Assembly: GCA_028287685.1 (NCBI GenBank)
Contig: JAQBPE010000085.1
Location: forward strand, 1-59,054
DNA: 59,054 bases
Direction: 5' to 3'
Source of the DNA: Cyanobacteria bacterium RYN_339
Lineage (GTDB): Bacteria; Cyanobacteriota; Sericytochromatia; S15B-MN24; JAQBPE01
Of the stretch, positions 33,454 through 42,211 are shown one piece after another. Position numbers and translations under genes: made by a program. The notes under the pieces are model-generated. The model made no database searches. It was not told where the DNA came from and saw nothing but the letters and a program-made list of their open reading frames with translations. How positions within the stretch are numbered: the first letter of the stretch is position 1; the number at the start of each line of letters is the position of its first letter.

Positions 33454-35439
33454 TTAGCGCCCGGCCGCGAGCCCCACGTTCACCACGGCGCCGGCCTTGG
33501 CCGTGACCGCCGCGGCGGAAGGCTTGGTGGTGTACCCGGCCCGCGAGGCCGTGACCTTGTAGCGGCCGGGCGGCAGGTCCCCCACGGCGTAGCGGCCGTC
33601 GGAGCCCGTGATCGTGAGGACGGTCAGGTCGCCGCCCTCCACCACGATCTTCACGCCGGCCAGCGGCCGCTTGGTGCCGGCATCGACCACCGTGCCCGCG
33701 ATCTGGCCGGCCTTGCTGCCCGGTTGGGCCACCTCGGCGGCGGAGACCGTGACGTTCTCCGTGGTGGTCTCGTCGGAGCGGATGCGTACCAGCGTGGTGG
33801 AGACCCGGCGCTGGCCCTGCGTCACGATCAGCTCGTGTTGGCCGGGCGGCAGGTCCGCGAAGAGGTAGGCGCCCAGCCGGTCCGTGGCCGCGGTCAGCTG
33901 CAGCTTGGGGATGGCCACCGTCACGCCGGGTTGGCCCTGGCCCTTGAGGTTCGTCACCTTGCCGGCCAGCGACCCCGACTTGGGCTCCAGCGCCACGACC
34001 ATGCTGCGCTCTTGCTTGGCCGCCAGCGCGAAGGTCCCCTCGAAGGCCTTGTAGCGCGAGCGCGTGACCACGATGCGGTACTCGCCGGCCGGCAGGTCTG
34101 CGGAGCGGAAGGCGCCGTTGTCGCGCCCCGTCAGGGCATAGGTTTCGCCGGCGCGGAATAGCTGGATCGTGGCGTCGCTGATGCCCTGCTTGGTGGCCTT
34201 GTCGATCACCATGCCCTTGAGGTCGCCCACCGGCAGGCTCACGACCAGCGGTAGGTCCATGCCTTGCGGCGTGACCAGGCGGATCGGCTTCGTGAGGTAG
34301 ACCTTGCCCTGGGCGTCGCGCACCGTGAGCTCGTAGGGGCCGAGCGGCAGCTCGAGGATATAGCGGCCCTTCAGGTCGGTGGGCGCCCAATGGTTGGCCC
34401 CGGGCACGCCCACGCTCCAACCGGTCAGGGCGCGGCCCTTGTCGTCGAGCAGCGTGCCACGCAAGCTGGCAGTGGCGTCGGCCGCGGGCGTGGGCTGCGG
34501 CGTCGGCGCCGGGGTGGGCGTGGCGACGGGCAGGAAGCCGAAGCGCAGCGCCGGGGAAGGCGTGGGGCTAGGCTTGGCGCTGGGCTTCGGCGTCGCCGCG
34601 GGCGGCTTGCCACTGGGCTTGGCGCTCGGCTTGGCGCTGGGTCGGGGGGTGGGAGAGGACGGAACCGCCCCGACGCGGTCACCGGCCTCCTGGGGTTTTC
34701 CCAGGATGTTCCCCCAGTAGCTGATGCCCACGCAGTAGTCGCGGTCAGTCAGCGCCCCGCCGGGGTTGCCCATCGTATAGGCGCGCACCTGCCACTCCCT
34801 CAGCGGCCGGTAGGCGGCCCCCACGTTGAAGTACCCGCCGGCGGTGCCCAGCGGCCCCATGTAGTCGCCGAACAGGCTCGCGGTATTGCCCAGCGGCAAC
34901 TCCAGCCCGGCCATCAGCCGTGCGCCGGTCAGGTTGCCCTCGAAGCCGAAGTGCGCCGTCGCCAGCGTGAAGGCCGCGCCGTTGATGTTGGTGTTGAGGT
35001 CCTGGCTGACCACCATGTAGAGGTCGTTGCCTTCGACGAAGCGATCCACCCCGTTCACGCCGATCAGGTTGAGGCCCACGGCGACGGCGGTGGGCCGCTC
35101 CTTGGTGGGCCGGATCAACTGGTACTTGGCGCTGCCGGAAAGCCCGGAGAAGCCGGCCAGCGGCACGCCGTAGAGCACGGTGGCTTCCAGCCCGTCGAAG
35201 ATGCCGGCGGAGACGAAGGGCACGGCGGCGAAGGTGGGCGTCTTGGTCATCACCGCCGCGCCCACGGAGAAGTCGCGGAAGCCGTGCACCGCCGCCGTGG
35301 GCATCAACACCAGCCCGGAGTAGCCCCACACGGAGGTGGTGGCCGGCGGGCCGTCCGCGACGGCGGGCGCCGCCGCGAGCAGGAGCGCGACGGCCGTCAG
35401 GCAGGCTAGGCTATTGCGGGTGGGCACGGGGTTCTCCAT
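33454..35439 (-). CDS. Outer-membrane-like barrel domain fused to serial beta-sandwich (carboxypeptidase-regulatory-like) domains
   Basis: The start is ATG 35439, overlapping the upstream stop by one base (TGATG), giving MENPVPTRNSLACLTAVALLLAAAPAVADG as signal peptide; the 794-residue track ORF starts within the upstream gene. Residues about 35-245 look like an outer-membrane beta-barrel (LVLMPTAAVHGFRDFSVGAAVMTKTP, alternating strands with aromatic ends). A proline/serine/lysine linker (SAKPSAKPSGKPPAATPKPS) follows, then four to five repeats of about 85 residues such as DKGRALTGWSVGV...G-x-Y, with the motif AxxxGxYxxxDLPPGxYxl typical of carboxypeptidase-regulatory-like domains. Overall 661 residues. 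Which side of the membrane the repeats face is unknown. Confidence 0.65.
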   Translation of the reverse strand: MENPVPTRNSLACLTAVALLLAAAPAVADGPPATTSVWGYSGLVLMPTAAVHGFRDFSVGAAVMTKTPTFAAVPFVSAGIFDGLEATVLYGVPLAGFSGLSGSAKYQLIRPTKERPTAVAVGLNLIGVNGVDRFVEGNDLYMVVSQDLNTNINGAAFTLATAHFGFEGNLTGARLMAGLELPLGNTASLFGDYMGPLGTAGGYFNVGAAYRPLREWQVRAYTMGNPGGALTDRDYCVGISYWGNILGKPQEAGDRVGAVPSSPTPRPSAKPSAKPSGKPPAATPKPSAKPSPTPSPALRFGFLPVATPTPAPTPQPTPAADATASLRGTLLDDKGRALTGWSVGVPGANHWAPTDLKGRYILELPLGPYELTVRDAQGKVYLTKPIRLVTPQGMDLPLVVSLPVGDLKGMVIDKATKQGISDATIQLFRAGETYALTGRDNGAFRSADLPAGEYRIVVTRSRYKAFEGTFALAAKQERSMVVALEPKSGSLAGKVTNLKGQGQPGVTVAIPKLQLTAATDRLGAYLFADLPPGQHELIVTQGQRRVSTTLVRIRSDETTTENVTVSAAEVAQPGSKAGQIAGTVVDAGTKRPLAGVKIVVEGGDLTVLTITGSDGRYAVGDLPPGRYKVTASRAGYTTKPSAAAVTAKAGAVVNVGLAAGR

Positions 35440-35849
35440 CAGGGATGCGGTGAAGGTGTCGGGTACGGGGCGGCGGCGTTGAACGCATCCACGACGGACC
35501 AACCCTTGATGCCCAGGTTGACCGTATAGCTGAACAGGCGGCCATAGGCGCGGCCCGTCAGGGCATCGAAGCCATAGGCCAACGGGAAGGTGAGCCAACC
35601 GGCCATCATGCCGTAGCCCTTCTCCGGTTCCTCGTTGTAAAGCTGCCCCAGGCCATTGAAGCCCATGGAAAGCGAGGCCGCGAACCACCGGTTGCCGCGC
35701 GGCAGCCAAAAGAAGCTGCCCGTGTGGACCGGCGCGGGCGGCGCGGTGGGCGTGGCCGCAGCACTGGCAGCCGGGTCCGCCGCTTGTGCCGCGGGCGACC
35801 AACCAACCAGGACCAGGCAAGCGAAGAGCAACGAGCAACTTCGGCGCAT
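35439..35849 (-). CDS. Small envelope protein with signal peptide
   Basis: ATG 35849 (MRRSCSLLFACLVLVGWSPAAQA) is taken as start; the signal peptide has an AxA site. The mature 115 residues contain two weakly hydrophobic stretches, MGFNGLGQLYNEEPEKGYGMMAGWLTFPLAYGFDALTG, which resemble DUF5683-type segments (glycine/aromatic pattern typical of small membrane-associated proteins near outer-membrane complexes). The stop is shared with the start of the barrel-fusion gene, so expression is coupled and the two may act together. Confidence 0.5.
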   Translation of the reverse strand: MRRSCSLLFACLVLVGWSPAAQAADPAASAAATPTAPPAPVHTGSFFWLPRGNRWFAASLSMGFNGLGQLYNEEPEKGYGMMAGWLTFPLAYGFDALTGRAYGRLFSYTVNLGIKGWSVVDAFNAAAPYPTPSPHP

Positions 35850-36049
35850 GGCAAGCATTGTAGCAGAGCCCGCGCCGATTTTCGGTGATCTAAAAGCGCC
35901 GTTAGCGCGCCTTCCTTGCCGGGTGCCCGCCGCCGCAGCGGAGGGGACCGCACCCGGAACTGGTGAGATAGAAGGCGGTTAAAGCGCTAAGGGCCTGACA
36001 GGGCGCGTGGTAGACGAACGAAAGCCGTTCCGCCGATAGAATCCGCGTT

Positions 36050-36634
36050 CTAGAAGCTCAGGTTGGCGCCGACAAAATCGCCGCGGCCGTTGATGCCGAG
36101 CGTCGCTTCCACGTTGGGCAGAAACTTGTATCCAACTTCCAACCCGGAGGATGGGGGCCCGCCCAAGAACAACAGCGTCTCGCCACCCTTCGCGTAGTCG
36201 TATAACGCCGCGTAAGTCAGGTCCAGGCGGAGGTTGATCCGATCGTTGATCGGGTAAGCCAACGCGAAGCCCAGGTAGGGCGCCACGCCCAGCGGGCTGG
36301 AGAAGCCGGCCAACCCAGGGGCGCCCCAGACGCCGGCGATCGCCGCGACAGCCGGCGTGAGCTGGCTGCCGTCCACGAAGCGGTAGGTGCCGCGCAAGTC
36401 ATAGTTCAGGCCACCGGCCAGCGTGGTGTTCAACGCGCCGCCCAGCGCCAGGCCGGGATAGACGGGCATGTCGAGCGCCAGGCTGCCGCCCGCGCTCCAG
36501 GTCCGGTTGCCGCCCAGGCCCACGCCCAAGATGGGGCGATCGCCGAAATCCGCCCGCGGCAAGCTGGAGGCCAAAGCCTCCGTGGCAGGCAACACGGCCA
36601 ACGCCAACGCCAGGGTGATCAACCGCAACTTCAT
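36050..36634 (-). CDS. Outer-membrane beta-barrel protein, unknown
   Basis: The start is the second ATG (36634; MKLRLITLALALAVLPATEALAS) with GAGGAGGTG upstream. Signal peptide with ALA-x cleavage. The mature 170 residues alternate hydrophobic and polar residues with glycine turns (ILGVGLGGNRTWSAGGSLALD, INLRLDLTYAALYDYA) and end in the C-terminal phenylalanine (GANLSF) typical of outer-membrane barrels. It probably forms an 8-stranded barrel. No neighbours in the same function are obvious. Confidence 0.7.
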   Translation of the reverse strand: MKLRLITLALALAVLPATEALASSLPRADFGDRPILGVGLGGNRTWSAGGSLALDMPVYPGLALGGALNTTLAGGLNYDLRGTYRFVDGSQLTPAVAAIAGVWGAPGLAGFSSPLGVAPYLGFALAYPINDRINLRLDLTYAALYDYAKGGETLLFLGGPPSSGLEVGYKFLPNVEATLGINGRGDFVGANLSF

Positions 36635-36689
36635 GGACACCTCCTCGCTTTAAGCCCAGTATAGGCAGGGCGCGGGCCGGGAGGAACAG

Positions 36690-37256
36690 TCAACCGGCGG
36701 CTGGTTGCGGTGCGCCGGCATCCGGCTCGGGGCCGGGCTCGTGGTTGCGCCAGAAGCGCTCGACGGCGTCCACCTGCTCATCGCGGTTGGCGGGTGCCAA
36801 TTCGAAGACCACGTTCTGCCACCAGCCGCGCGCATCCTCGAAGCGCACGCGCAGGAATTGGCCGTCCGGTTCACCCGCCTCGACCGCCCCGCGTGCGAGC
36901 CCGCGCATGGACCCGGCCGCCATCTCCATCTGGGCGCGGTCCAACAACTTCACGTGTTCCACCTTGGACCAGGGGATCAGAAAGATCTTGGCACCCCAGC
37001 GCCGGGCGAAGACGGCCAGGTGGCGCGTCGTCAGCAGCACGAAGGGGTGGCCGACGGGACCGGCGGCCGACGGGTGCCCCCCCACGTAGCGCGAGAAGGT
37101 CATTGACACGGACGAGCCCGGGTCCGGCTGGTAGCCCAGCTCCATGTTCAGCCGGCGCGGCGCGCGCGCGCCCTTGAGCACCACCATGGTGGCCACCGCG
37201 GTTGCGGCGATCACGAGGGGCGTCAACAAGATGCCGATGGGCAGGGGCGTGGGCAT
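36690..37256 (-). CDS. Membrane-anchored hypothetical protein
   Basis: A 188-residue protein: one N-terminal membrane helix (PIGILLTPLVIAATAVATMVVL), then a cytoplasmic domain of beta pattern (GHPFVLLTTRHLAVFARRWG; KIFLIPWSKVEHVKLL) that resembles PH-like domains of the kind found in bacterial membrane-associated proteins, and a proline-rich tail (PDAGAPQPAAG). No family recognised with confidence. Confidence 0.55.
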   Translation of the reverse strand: MPTPLPIGILLTPLVIAATAVATMVVLKGARAPRRLNMELGYQPDPGSSVSMTFSRYVGGHPSAAGPVGHPFVLLTTRHLAVFARRWGAKIFLIPWSKVEHVKLLDRAQMEMAAGSMRGLARGAVEAGEPDGQFLRVRFEDARGWWQNVVFELAPANRDEQVDAVERFWRNHEPGPEPDAGAPQPAAG

Positions 37257-37271
37257 GAGGCCTTTATGATA

Positions 37272-38537
37272 TCACCCGGGGTTGGTGGCGCGCTCGACCA
37301 GCGTGCCCGTCCCGGGCGGCTCCAAGGGCCCGGTGCCCTGCTTCCGGAGTGCGCTGGTAGGAGATTTCACGGGCACCTGCCAATGGTGCAGCGGGGCCGT
37401 CTTGGGGTTGCGCGAGGCCTGCGCGGCCAGTGCCGACTGGTTTTGGGTGAAGCGTTCCAAATCCATGTCGGGTGACAGCTGCGCCACCATGCCGAGCTGG
37501 AAGCGCGCCCGCAGGAGATCGTTCTCCTGCAACGAGACCTGGGCCAGGTAGAACCGTGCGACCACACATTGTGGGTCCAGCTGCACGGCCTTCTGGAGAT
37601 GCGGCGTGGCCTGCTCGATCTCGCCCTGTTCGTAATAGGCGACGCCCAGCTGCGCCTCCGCGTCCGTGTGCTGGGGGTTGCGGGCGATCGCCTTCTTGAA
37701 GGCCTCGATGGCCAGCTGCGGCTGCCCCATCTCGAGGTACAGCTCGCCCAGGGCCACCTGGGGCCCGGCCTTCTTGGGCGCCAGTTCGTCCGCCTCCAAG
37801 AGCGTCCACTCCGCCTGGGCGTAGTGCCCTTCGTCCGCCAGCATGCGGCCCAAGTCCAGCTTGATCTTGGCGCTCTTGGGATCCTTGTCGGCGGCCGCTT
37901 CCAGAGCGTCCAAGGCGGCGGCCGGCTGGTTCTCCTCCCACAGCTTCATGCCCTTGCGGTGCAGGCTGGCGGCGCTGTTGGTGCTGCCGCGCAGCTGGTC
38001 GATCGCCGCGCCGAAGAGCGACTCCGGCTTGGTGGGCACCGCGCCGCCCTTGTTCCCGGCGAACCCCAGGCCCATGTCGAGGTTCCGGCGCAAAAGCCTT
38101 TCCAGCAGCGCATCGACGCGTCCGGTCTGCACCTGCACCTGCTCGGCGGTGGGGCCCTGCTGGGCCTGTTGGAAGAACCACTGGCGCAGTTGCCGCTGGG
38201 CCTGGCGCAAGGCGTTGACGTTGGGCTGCCCGTCGGCGGCGAGCTGGGTGGTGGCGTCGATCAGCGTTTGCCAGACGCCCGCGCTGCCGCCTGCCTTGCT
38301 GGCGAGCTCGCGCCACTCCTTGCTCAGCTGGAGCACATCCCGCTGGTTCCGGCGGCGACGTCCCTGCCGGCCCACGGCGTCGAGCGCCAGGCGCGAGCGC
38401 GATCCCTGGTTCAGCCGCAGCGCTTCCAGCTCGTACGGGTTGAAGGCGGCCGCATCCGGACGCCACGAGCTCTGATCGAGGGCCGGTTCCGTCGAGGTCG
38501 GAACGCCGGCGGGCGGGACATACCGGATGCGAATCAC
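37272..38537 (-). CDS. TPR-repeat protein
   Basis: GTG 38537 with AGGAGGCGGGCG upstream. The 421-residue soluble protein has a basic N-terminus (GRQGRRRRNQRDVLQ), a helical middle, and about five TPR units from residue 195 to 350 (HRKGMKLWEENQPAAALDALEAAADKDP; AIEAFKKAIARNPQHTDAEAQLGVAYYEQGEIEQATPHLQKAVQLDP). The C-terminal tail is proline/threonine-rich. TPR arrays bind partner proteins; the partner is not evident. Single gene divergent from the small ORF at 38699. Confidence 0.8.
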   Translation of the reverse strand: MIRIRYVPPAGVPTSTEPALDQSSWRPDAAAFNPYELEALRLNQGSRSRLALDAVGRQGRRRRNQRDVLQLSKEWRELASKAGGSAGVWQTLIDATTQLAADGQPNVNALRQAQRQLRQWFFQQAQQGPTAEQVQVQTGRVDALLERLLRRNLDMGLGFAGNKGGAVPTKPESLFGAAIDQLRGSTNSAASLHRKGMKLWEENQPAAALDALEAAADKDPKSAKIKLDLGRMLADEGHYAQAEWTLLEADELAPKKAGPQVALGELYLEMGQPQLAIEAFKKAIARNPQHTDAEAQLGVAYYEQGEIEQATPHLQKAVQLDPQCVVARFYLAQVSLQENDLLRARFQLGMVAQLSPDMDLERFTQNQSALAAQASRNPKTAPLHHWQVPVKSPTSALRKQGTGPLEPPGTGTLVERATNPG

Positions 38538-38698
38538 AGCGCCCGCCTCCTGTTGGAGTTGCTTGCCTGGCGACGATCATAACATACCCAAACTTGCCGA
38601 GTTGAGCCCTTTTCGGACCCAACAAGCGCCGGACCCTAAAGATCGCAGCCAGCCCTTCCGAAAGTAGGGACAGGCACCCCTCGAAACGAGAACGAACG

Positions 38699-38887
38699 AT
38701 GAGAATCGACACTTCGATCCCAACCCCAGCCAACTACACGCCCGCCCAGGCTCCTGCCACGGCGAAGGTCCCCGACATCCGTGTCAGCTTTGACCCGGTG
38801 ATGCGGGAAGACATGAGCAGCAAGGGCATGCTCAGTTGGATGCAACGGCAGCTGGGCGTCGGCGCACAGGTCGACCTGCGGGTCTAG
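38699..38887 (+). CDS. Small hypothetical protein (62 residues)
   Basis: ATG 38699 with ACGAACG upstream, no clear Shine-Dalgarno sequence. The product (MRIDTSIPTPANYTPAQAPA...KGMLSWMQRQLGVG) is mostly disordered with a single amphipathic helix near the C-terminus. It lies just before the lgt promoter. Evidence for expression is weak. Confidence 0.3.
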   Translation: MRIDTSIPTPANYTPAQAPATAKVPDIRVSFDPVMREDMSSKGMLSWMQRQLGVGAQVDLRV

Positions 38888-38888
38888 A

Positions 38889-38916
38889 TTCCGCAACGCG
38901 CGGGCGGTGATATAAT
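38889..38916 (+). promoter_or_regulatory. Putative lgt promoter
   Basis: A perfect TATAAT at 38911-38916 is preceded by TTCCGC with a 16-base spacer. The -10 is strong and the -35 weak. The start would be about 60 bases upstream of the lgt GTG, with a hairpin in between. Confidence 0.4.
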
Positions 38917-38929
38917 GTCCCGCCCGTCC

Positions 38930-38960
38930 CAACGCCCCGACGGCCCCCGTCGGGGCGTTG
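38930..38960 (+). other. Perfect 14-bp hairpin in the lgt leader
   Basis: CAACGCCCCGACGG - CCC - CCGTCGGGGCGTTG is a perfect inverted repeat with a 3-base loop, between the TATAAT and the ribosome binding site (AAGGA at 38970) of lgt. There is no T-run after it, so it is not a simple intrinsic terminator for the small upstream ORF. Confidence 0.7.
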
Positions 38961-38980
38961 CTGTTGCCAAGGAATAAACC

Positions 38981-39817
38981 GTGATCACCTACCCGCAGAT
39001 CGACCCCGTCCTGATCCACGCCGGCCCCTTGCAGATCCGGTGGTACGGGCTGATGTACATCATGGGGTTCATGCTGGGCTACCAGATCCTGCGTAAGCGC
39101 AGCGCCGAAACCAAGCTGAACTTCGACCAGACCGTCCTGATGGACTTCGCCTTCTACCTCTTCGTGGGCGTGTTGCTGGGCGGGCGCATCGGCTACATCT
39201 TGTTCTACAACCCCGTCATGTTCCTCAAGAACCCGATGGAGATGGCGGCGCTCTGGCACGGCGGCATGTCGTTCCACGGCGGCATGATCGGCACGATCCT
39301 CAGCGGCTGGTTCTTCTGCTACCAGAAGAAGGTCTCCTTCTACCGGCTGGCCGACACCGTGATCCCCGCCATCCCCGTGGGCCTGGGGCTGGGCCGCCTG
39401 GGCAACTTCATCAACGGCGAGCTGTGGGGCCGCGAAACCAACGTGCCCTGGGCGATGATCTTCCCGCAGGACATCTCCGGCCACCCGCGCCACCCGTCGC
39501 AACTCTACGAGTTCGTCATGGAAGGCGTGCTGCTCTTCGCCATCTTGTGGATCGGGCGCCGGTTCAACCTGCCCAAGGGCAACCTGTTCTGGCTCTTCAT
39601 CACGTTCTACGGCCTGTTCCGCCTGATCGGCGAGCAGTTCCGCGAGCCGGACGCCCAGCTGATGTACCTGCTGCCGAACATGCTGCCCAACGTCACCGCG
39701 GGCATGGTGCTGAGCCTGCCGATGTTCGTGGGCGGCCTGGTCATGTTCGTGCTAGGCTACTCCTCCCGCTGGCGTCGGGCCTCGGCGCCGGTGCAGCCGG
39801 CCGAAGCGGCCGTGTGA
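38981..39817 (+). CDS. lgt: Prolipoprotein diacylglyceryl transferase Lgt
   Basis: Starts at GTG with AAGGA eight or so bases upstream. The 278-residue integral membrane protein has the family signature GLGLGRLGNFINGELWGRET (about residues 131-150), with the preceding HGGMSFHGGMIG containing the conserved H-G-G and the N-terminal RWYGLMYIMGF. It transfers diacylglycerol from phosphatidylglycerol to the lipobox cysteine of prolipoproteins in the inner membrane. The many lipoprotein genes in this window depend on it. A monocistronic unit: the next gene has its own promoter 88 bases later. Confidence 0.97.
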   Translation: MITYPQIDPVLIHAGPLQIRWYGLMYIMGFMLGYQILRKRSAETKLNFDQTVLMDFAFYLFVGVLLGGRIGYILFYNPVMFLKNPMEMAALWHGGMSFHGGMIGTILSGWFFCYQKKVSFYRLADTVIPAIPVGLGLGRLGNFINGELWGRETNVPWAMIFPQDISGHPRHPSQLYEFVMEGVLLFAILWIGRRFNLPKGNLFWLFITFYGLFRLIGEQFREPDAQLMYLLPNMLPNVTAGMVLSLPMFVGGLVMFVLGYSSRWRRASAPVQPAEAAV

Positions 39818-39824
39818 AGAAACA

Positions 39825-39853
39825 TTGTCCATTGTGAAGAAGCGTCGTATAAT
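39825..39853 (+). promoter_or_regulatory. Promoter of the response regulator gene
   Basis: TTGTCC (39825-39830), 17-base spacer and TATAAT (39848-39853) form a near-consensus primary-sigma promoter. The gene begins at 39905, giving a leader of roughly 45 bases. Confidence 0.7.
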
Positions 39854-39904
39854 GCGAGCGTTGGCCCAAGTCGGGTCGTCGCGTAACCCGGGGGTTCACT
39901 CCAC

Positions 39905-40270
39905 ATGAAAAAAATCCTTGTCGTCGAAGATGAAGTAACCAATCAAGAAGTGGCGGAGGTCATCCTCAAGAATCAGGGATTTGTCACCTTCGTCGCCAGC
40001 AACGGGAAGGAAGGCATCGAGAAAGCCATTAGCGAGCAGCCCGACCTGATCCTGATGGACATCCTGATGCCCGTCCTGGACGGCCTCTCCGCTACGGAAA
40101 TCCTCAAGAAGGACGACCGCACGCGCCACATCCCGATCGTCGCCGTGACGGCCAAGGCCTCGAACACGGATCGCCGCGAGGCCGAAACCGCCGGATGTGA
40201 CGGGTTCCTGACCAAGCCTTTCCGGAACCGGACCCTGGTGGAAGTCGTCCGCCAGTTCCTGCCCGAATAG
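39905..40270 (+). CDS. Stand-alone response regulator receiver protein (CheY-like)
   Basis: A 121-residue single receiver domain without output domain. It has the acidic pocket EDE at residues 8-10, the phospho-acceptor aspartate in ILMDILMP near residue 52, the conserved threonine/alanine (VAVTAKAS near 80) and lysine in FLTKPF near 100. Phosphorylated by an unknown histidine kinase (none in the window). Such orphan receivers are often diffusible output or phosphorelay intermediates. Ends with a strong terminator. Confidence 0.92.
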   Translation: MKKILVVEDEVTNQEVAEVILKNQGFVTFVASNGKEGIEKAISEQPDLILMDILMPVLDGLSATEILKKDDRTRHIPIVAVTAKASNTDRREAETAGCDGFLTKPFRNRTLVEVVRQFLPE

Positions 40271-40281
40271 CCAAAGCTTCG

Positions 40282-40315
40282 AAGACCCCCCGCCAGCTTG
40301 GCGGGGGGTCTTTCT
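40282..40315 (+). terminator. Rho-independent terminator
   Basis: AAGACCCCCCGCC - AGCTT - GGCGGGGGGTCTT is a 13-bp stem followed by TCT, directly after the response regulator gene. The group II intron begins only three bases further on. Confidence 0.85.
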
Positions 40316-40720
40316 GTGTGCGCCCGGCACGGGCGCGGACTCGGAGGTGAAAGTCCTCTGCGGGGGGTGGTCCCCCTAACCGCTAGCCAAAGGCAAGGGC
40401 GTCACCGCGAGGTGGGGTCTGAAGGAAGCCCGGGGCAAAGCCTCGACCCGAGGCACACGAACCTGGTAACCAGGCCATCCAGACCGGACGAGCGGGCATA
40501 GTGTCGCGAAGTCCACGGGACCAAGGGGCTGGATGGTGCACCAGGCGGGTGCGAGGTGAAAGTCCGCGTTCTTACCCGGGGAGATCTCCCGGTGGTCGGT
40601 CGAGGACCGACAACGCCCGTCGAGAGGCGGGTGTCGAACCAGGAGAAGTCAGCAGAGGTCGTAGTACCCGAGGGGTCGCTCCCCGGAGGGAAGGGCCGAA
40701 CGTCAGTCAGGGAACCGACA

Positions 40721-42134
40721 GTGGAAGGCTCGACGGAATCGTATAGACAGCTGAAATTGCCATTTGGCGAGCCGGAGCGGGGGGTAGGGGTGAAGCCCCA
40801 AGAGCCCGTGACGGTGCCGAGCGATACCGCGGCGCCCCTACAAGAAGAACCCGACGCAACCGAATCAGCCCTGCTGGAGCAGGTGCTGGACCGAGAAAAC
40901 CTGCTTCGGGCGTTGAAGCGCGTCAAGGCCAACCGGGGAGCGCCCGGAATCGACGGCATGACGGTCATGGAGCTACCAAAATATCTTTTGGAAGCCTGGC
41001 CTGCCATCCGCGAGGCGTTGCGCGCGGGCACCTACCGACCGCAGGCCGTCAGGCGGGTCGAAATTCCGAAACCCGGAGGCGGCGTGCGGCTGTTGGGAAT
41101 TCCCACGGCGCTCGACAGGCTTATTCAACAGGCAATGGCCCAGGTTCTGGGGCCACTCTTCGACCCGTCCTTTTCCGACCATAGCTATGGCTTCCGCCCC
41201 GGACGAAGCGCCCACCAGGCCGTGCAAGCGGCCCGCGGCCCGGGCGTTCATCCAGGAGGGGAGGCGCTTCGTGGTGGATGTGGACCTCGCGCGGTTCTTT
41301 GACCGCGTGAACCACGACATCCTCATGGCGCGGGTAGCGCGGAAGGTGAAGGACAAGCACGTGCTCAAGCTCGTACGGGCCTACCTCGAATCCGGGGTCA
41401 TGGTCGACGGGGTGCACGTCCGGACGGAGGAGGGGACGCCGCAAGGCGGTCCGCTCTCGCCGCTCCTGGCGAACATCCTGCTCGACGATCTGGACAAGGA
41501 GCTCGAAGGGCGCGGGCACACGTTCTGCCGCTACGCCGACGACTGCAACATCTATGTTCGCAGCCGCCGCGCGGGCGAGCGGGTGATGGAGAGCGTGAAA
41601 CGGTTCTTGCAAGAGCGCTTGCGGTTGGTCGTCAACGAGGAAAAGAGCGCGGTGGATCGCCCGTGGAAGCGGAAGTTTCTAGGCTTCAGCTTCACCCACG
41701 GGAAGGACACCACGCGCATCCGCATTGCGACCCCGTCACTCGCCCGCGCGAAGACCCGTATCCGGCAACTAACCTGGCGCTGGAAGGGCCAATCCATGGA
41801 CCGGACGATGACCGACCTCAACGCGTATCTGCGCGGTTGGGGGAACTACTTCGCGCTGACCCAGGCGCCCAGACCTCTTTCGGATCTGGACGAGTGGGTG
41901 AGGCGGAGGCTACGGGCCATCGTCTGGCACCAGTGGAAGAAACCCAAGGCCCGCGCCCGCAACATGATCCGCCTGGGTATCCCGGCGAACAAGGCGTGGG
42001 AGTGGGCCTACTCCGGCAAGAAGGCCTGGAGGATCAGCGGTTCGGCGCCCTTACACAGAGCCCTGGGCAACGCCTATTGGCGTGCCCAGGGGCTTGTGAG
42101 TCTAAAAGAGCTGCAACGCGCGCGTTATAGCTGA
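40721..42134 (+). pseudogene. ltrA: Group II intron reverse transcriptase/maturase, broken by a 7-bp duplication
   Basis: Two ORFs form one protein: the first carries RT domain 0-2 motifs (RALKRVKANRGAPGIDGMTV, RVEIPKPGGGVRLLGIPTALDR, GFRPGRSAHQA), the second continues with FVVDVDLARFFDRVNHD, the RT catalytic YADD in FCRYADDCNIYV, the FLGFSF motif and the maturase X domain to the end, with no HNH domain. They are out of frame because GCGGCCC is tandemly duplicated at 41228-41241; removing one copy restores QAARAFIQEG. So maturase/RT cannot be made in full unless frameshifting occurs. The start codon is uncertain (GTG 40721 is one option), since the upstream frame is open in intron RNA. Confidence 0.8.
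41228..41241 (+). repeat. 7-bp tandem duplication (GCGGCCC x2)
   Basis: Two adjacent copies of GCGGCCC inside the reverse transcriptase coding region shift the reading frame by one. Consistent with replication slippage, though assembly error cannot be excluded. Confidence 0.8.
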
Positions 42135-42211
42135 TGAACCGCCGGATGCGGACCCGCACGTCCGGTGGTGTGAGAGGGGAGGGGGCGACCCCCTCCCCTA
42201 CTCTATGGCGG

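Larger units (their letters stand above)
40318..42206 (+). mobile_element. Group II intron, bacterial class C (frameshifted reverse transcriptase)
   Basis: The 5' end GTGCGCCCGGCACGGGCGC is typical of group IIC introns, and the 3' end ...CCCTACTCTAT ends in the required A-Y. Domain V is recognisable at 42137-42170: arms ACCGCCGGA/TCCGGTGGT around GATGCGGACCCGCACG, with the CGC triad used by class C (AGC in other classes). A G-rich domain VI-like hairpin (GAGGGGGCGACCCCCTC) follows. The length (1889 bp), the insertion directly after a terminator and the reverse transcriptase without an endonuclease domain all match class C. Confidence 0.85.

Noticed and set aside
41187-42134. 315-residue ORF as an independent reverse transcriptase
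   Set aside because: It lacks the N-terminal RT motifs, which are in the upstream ORF in another frame; one broken gene explains both.
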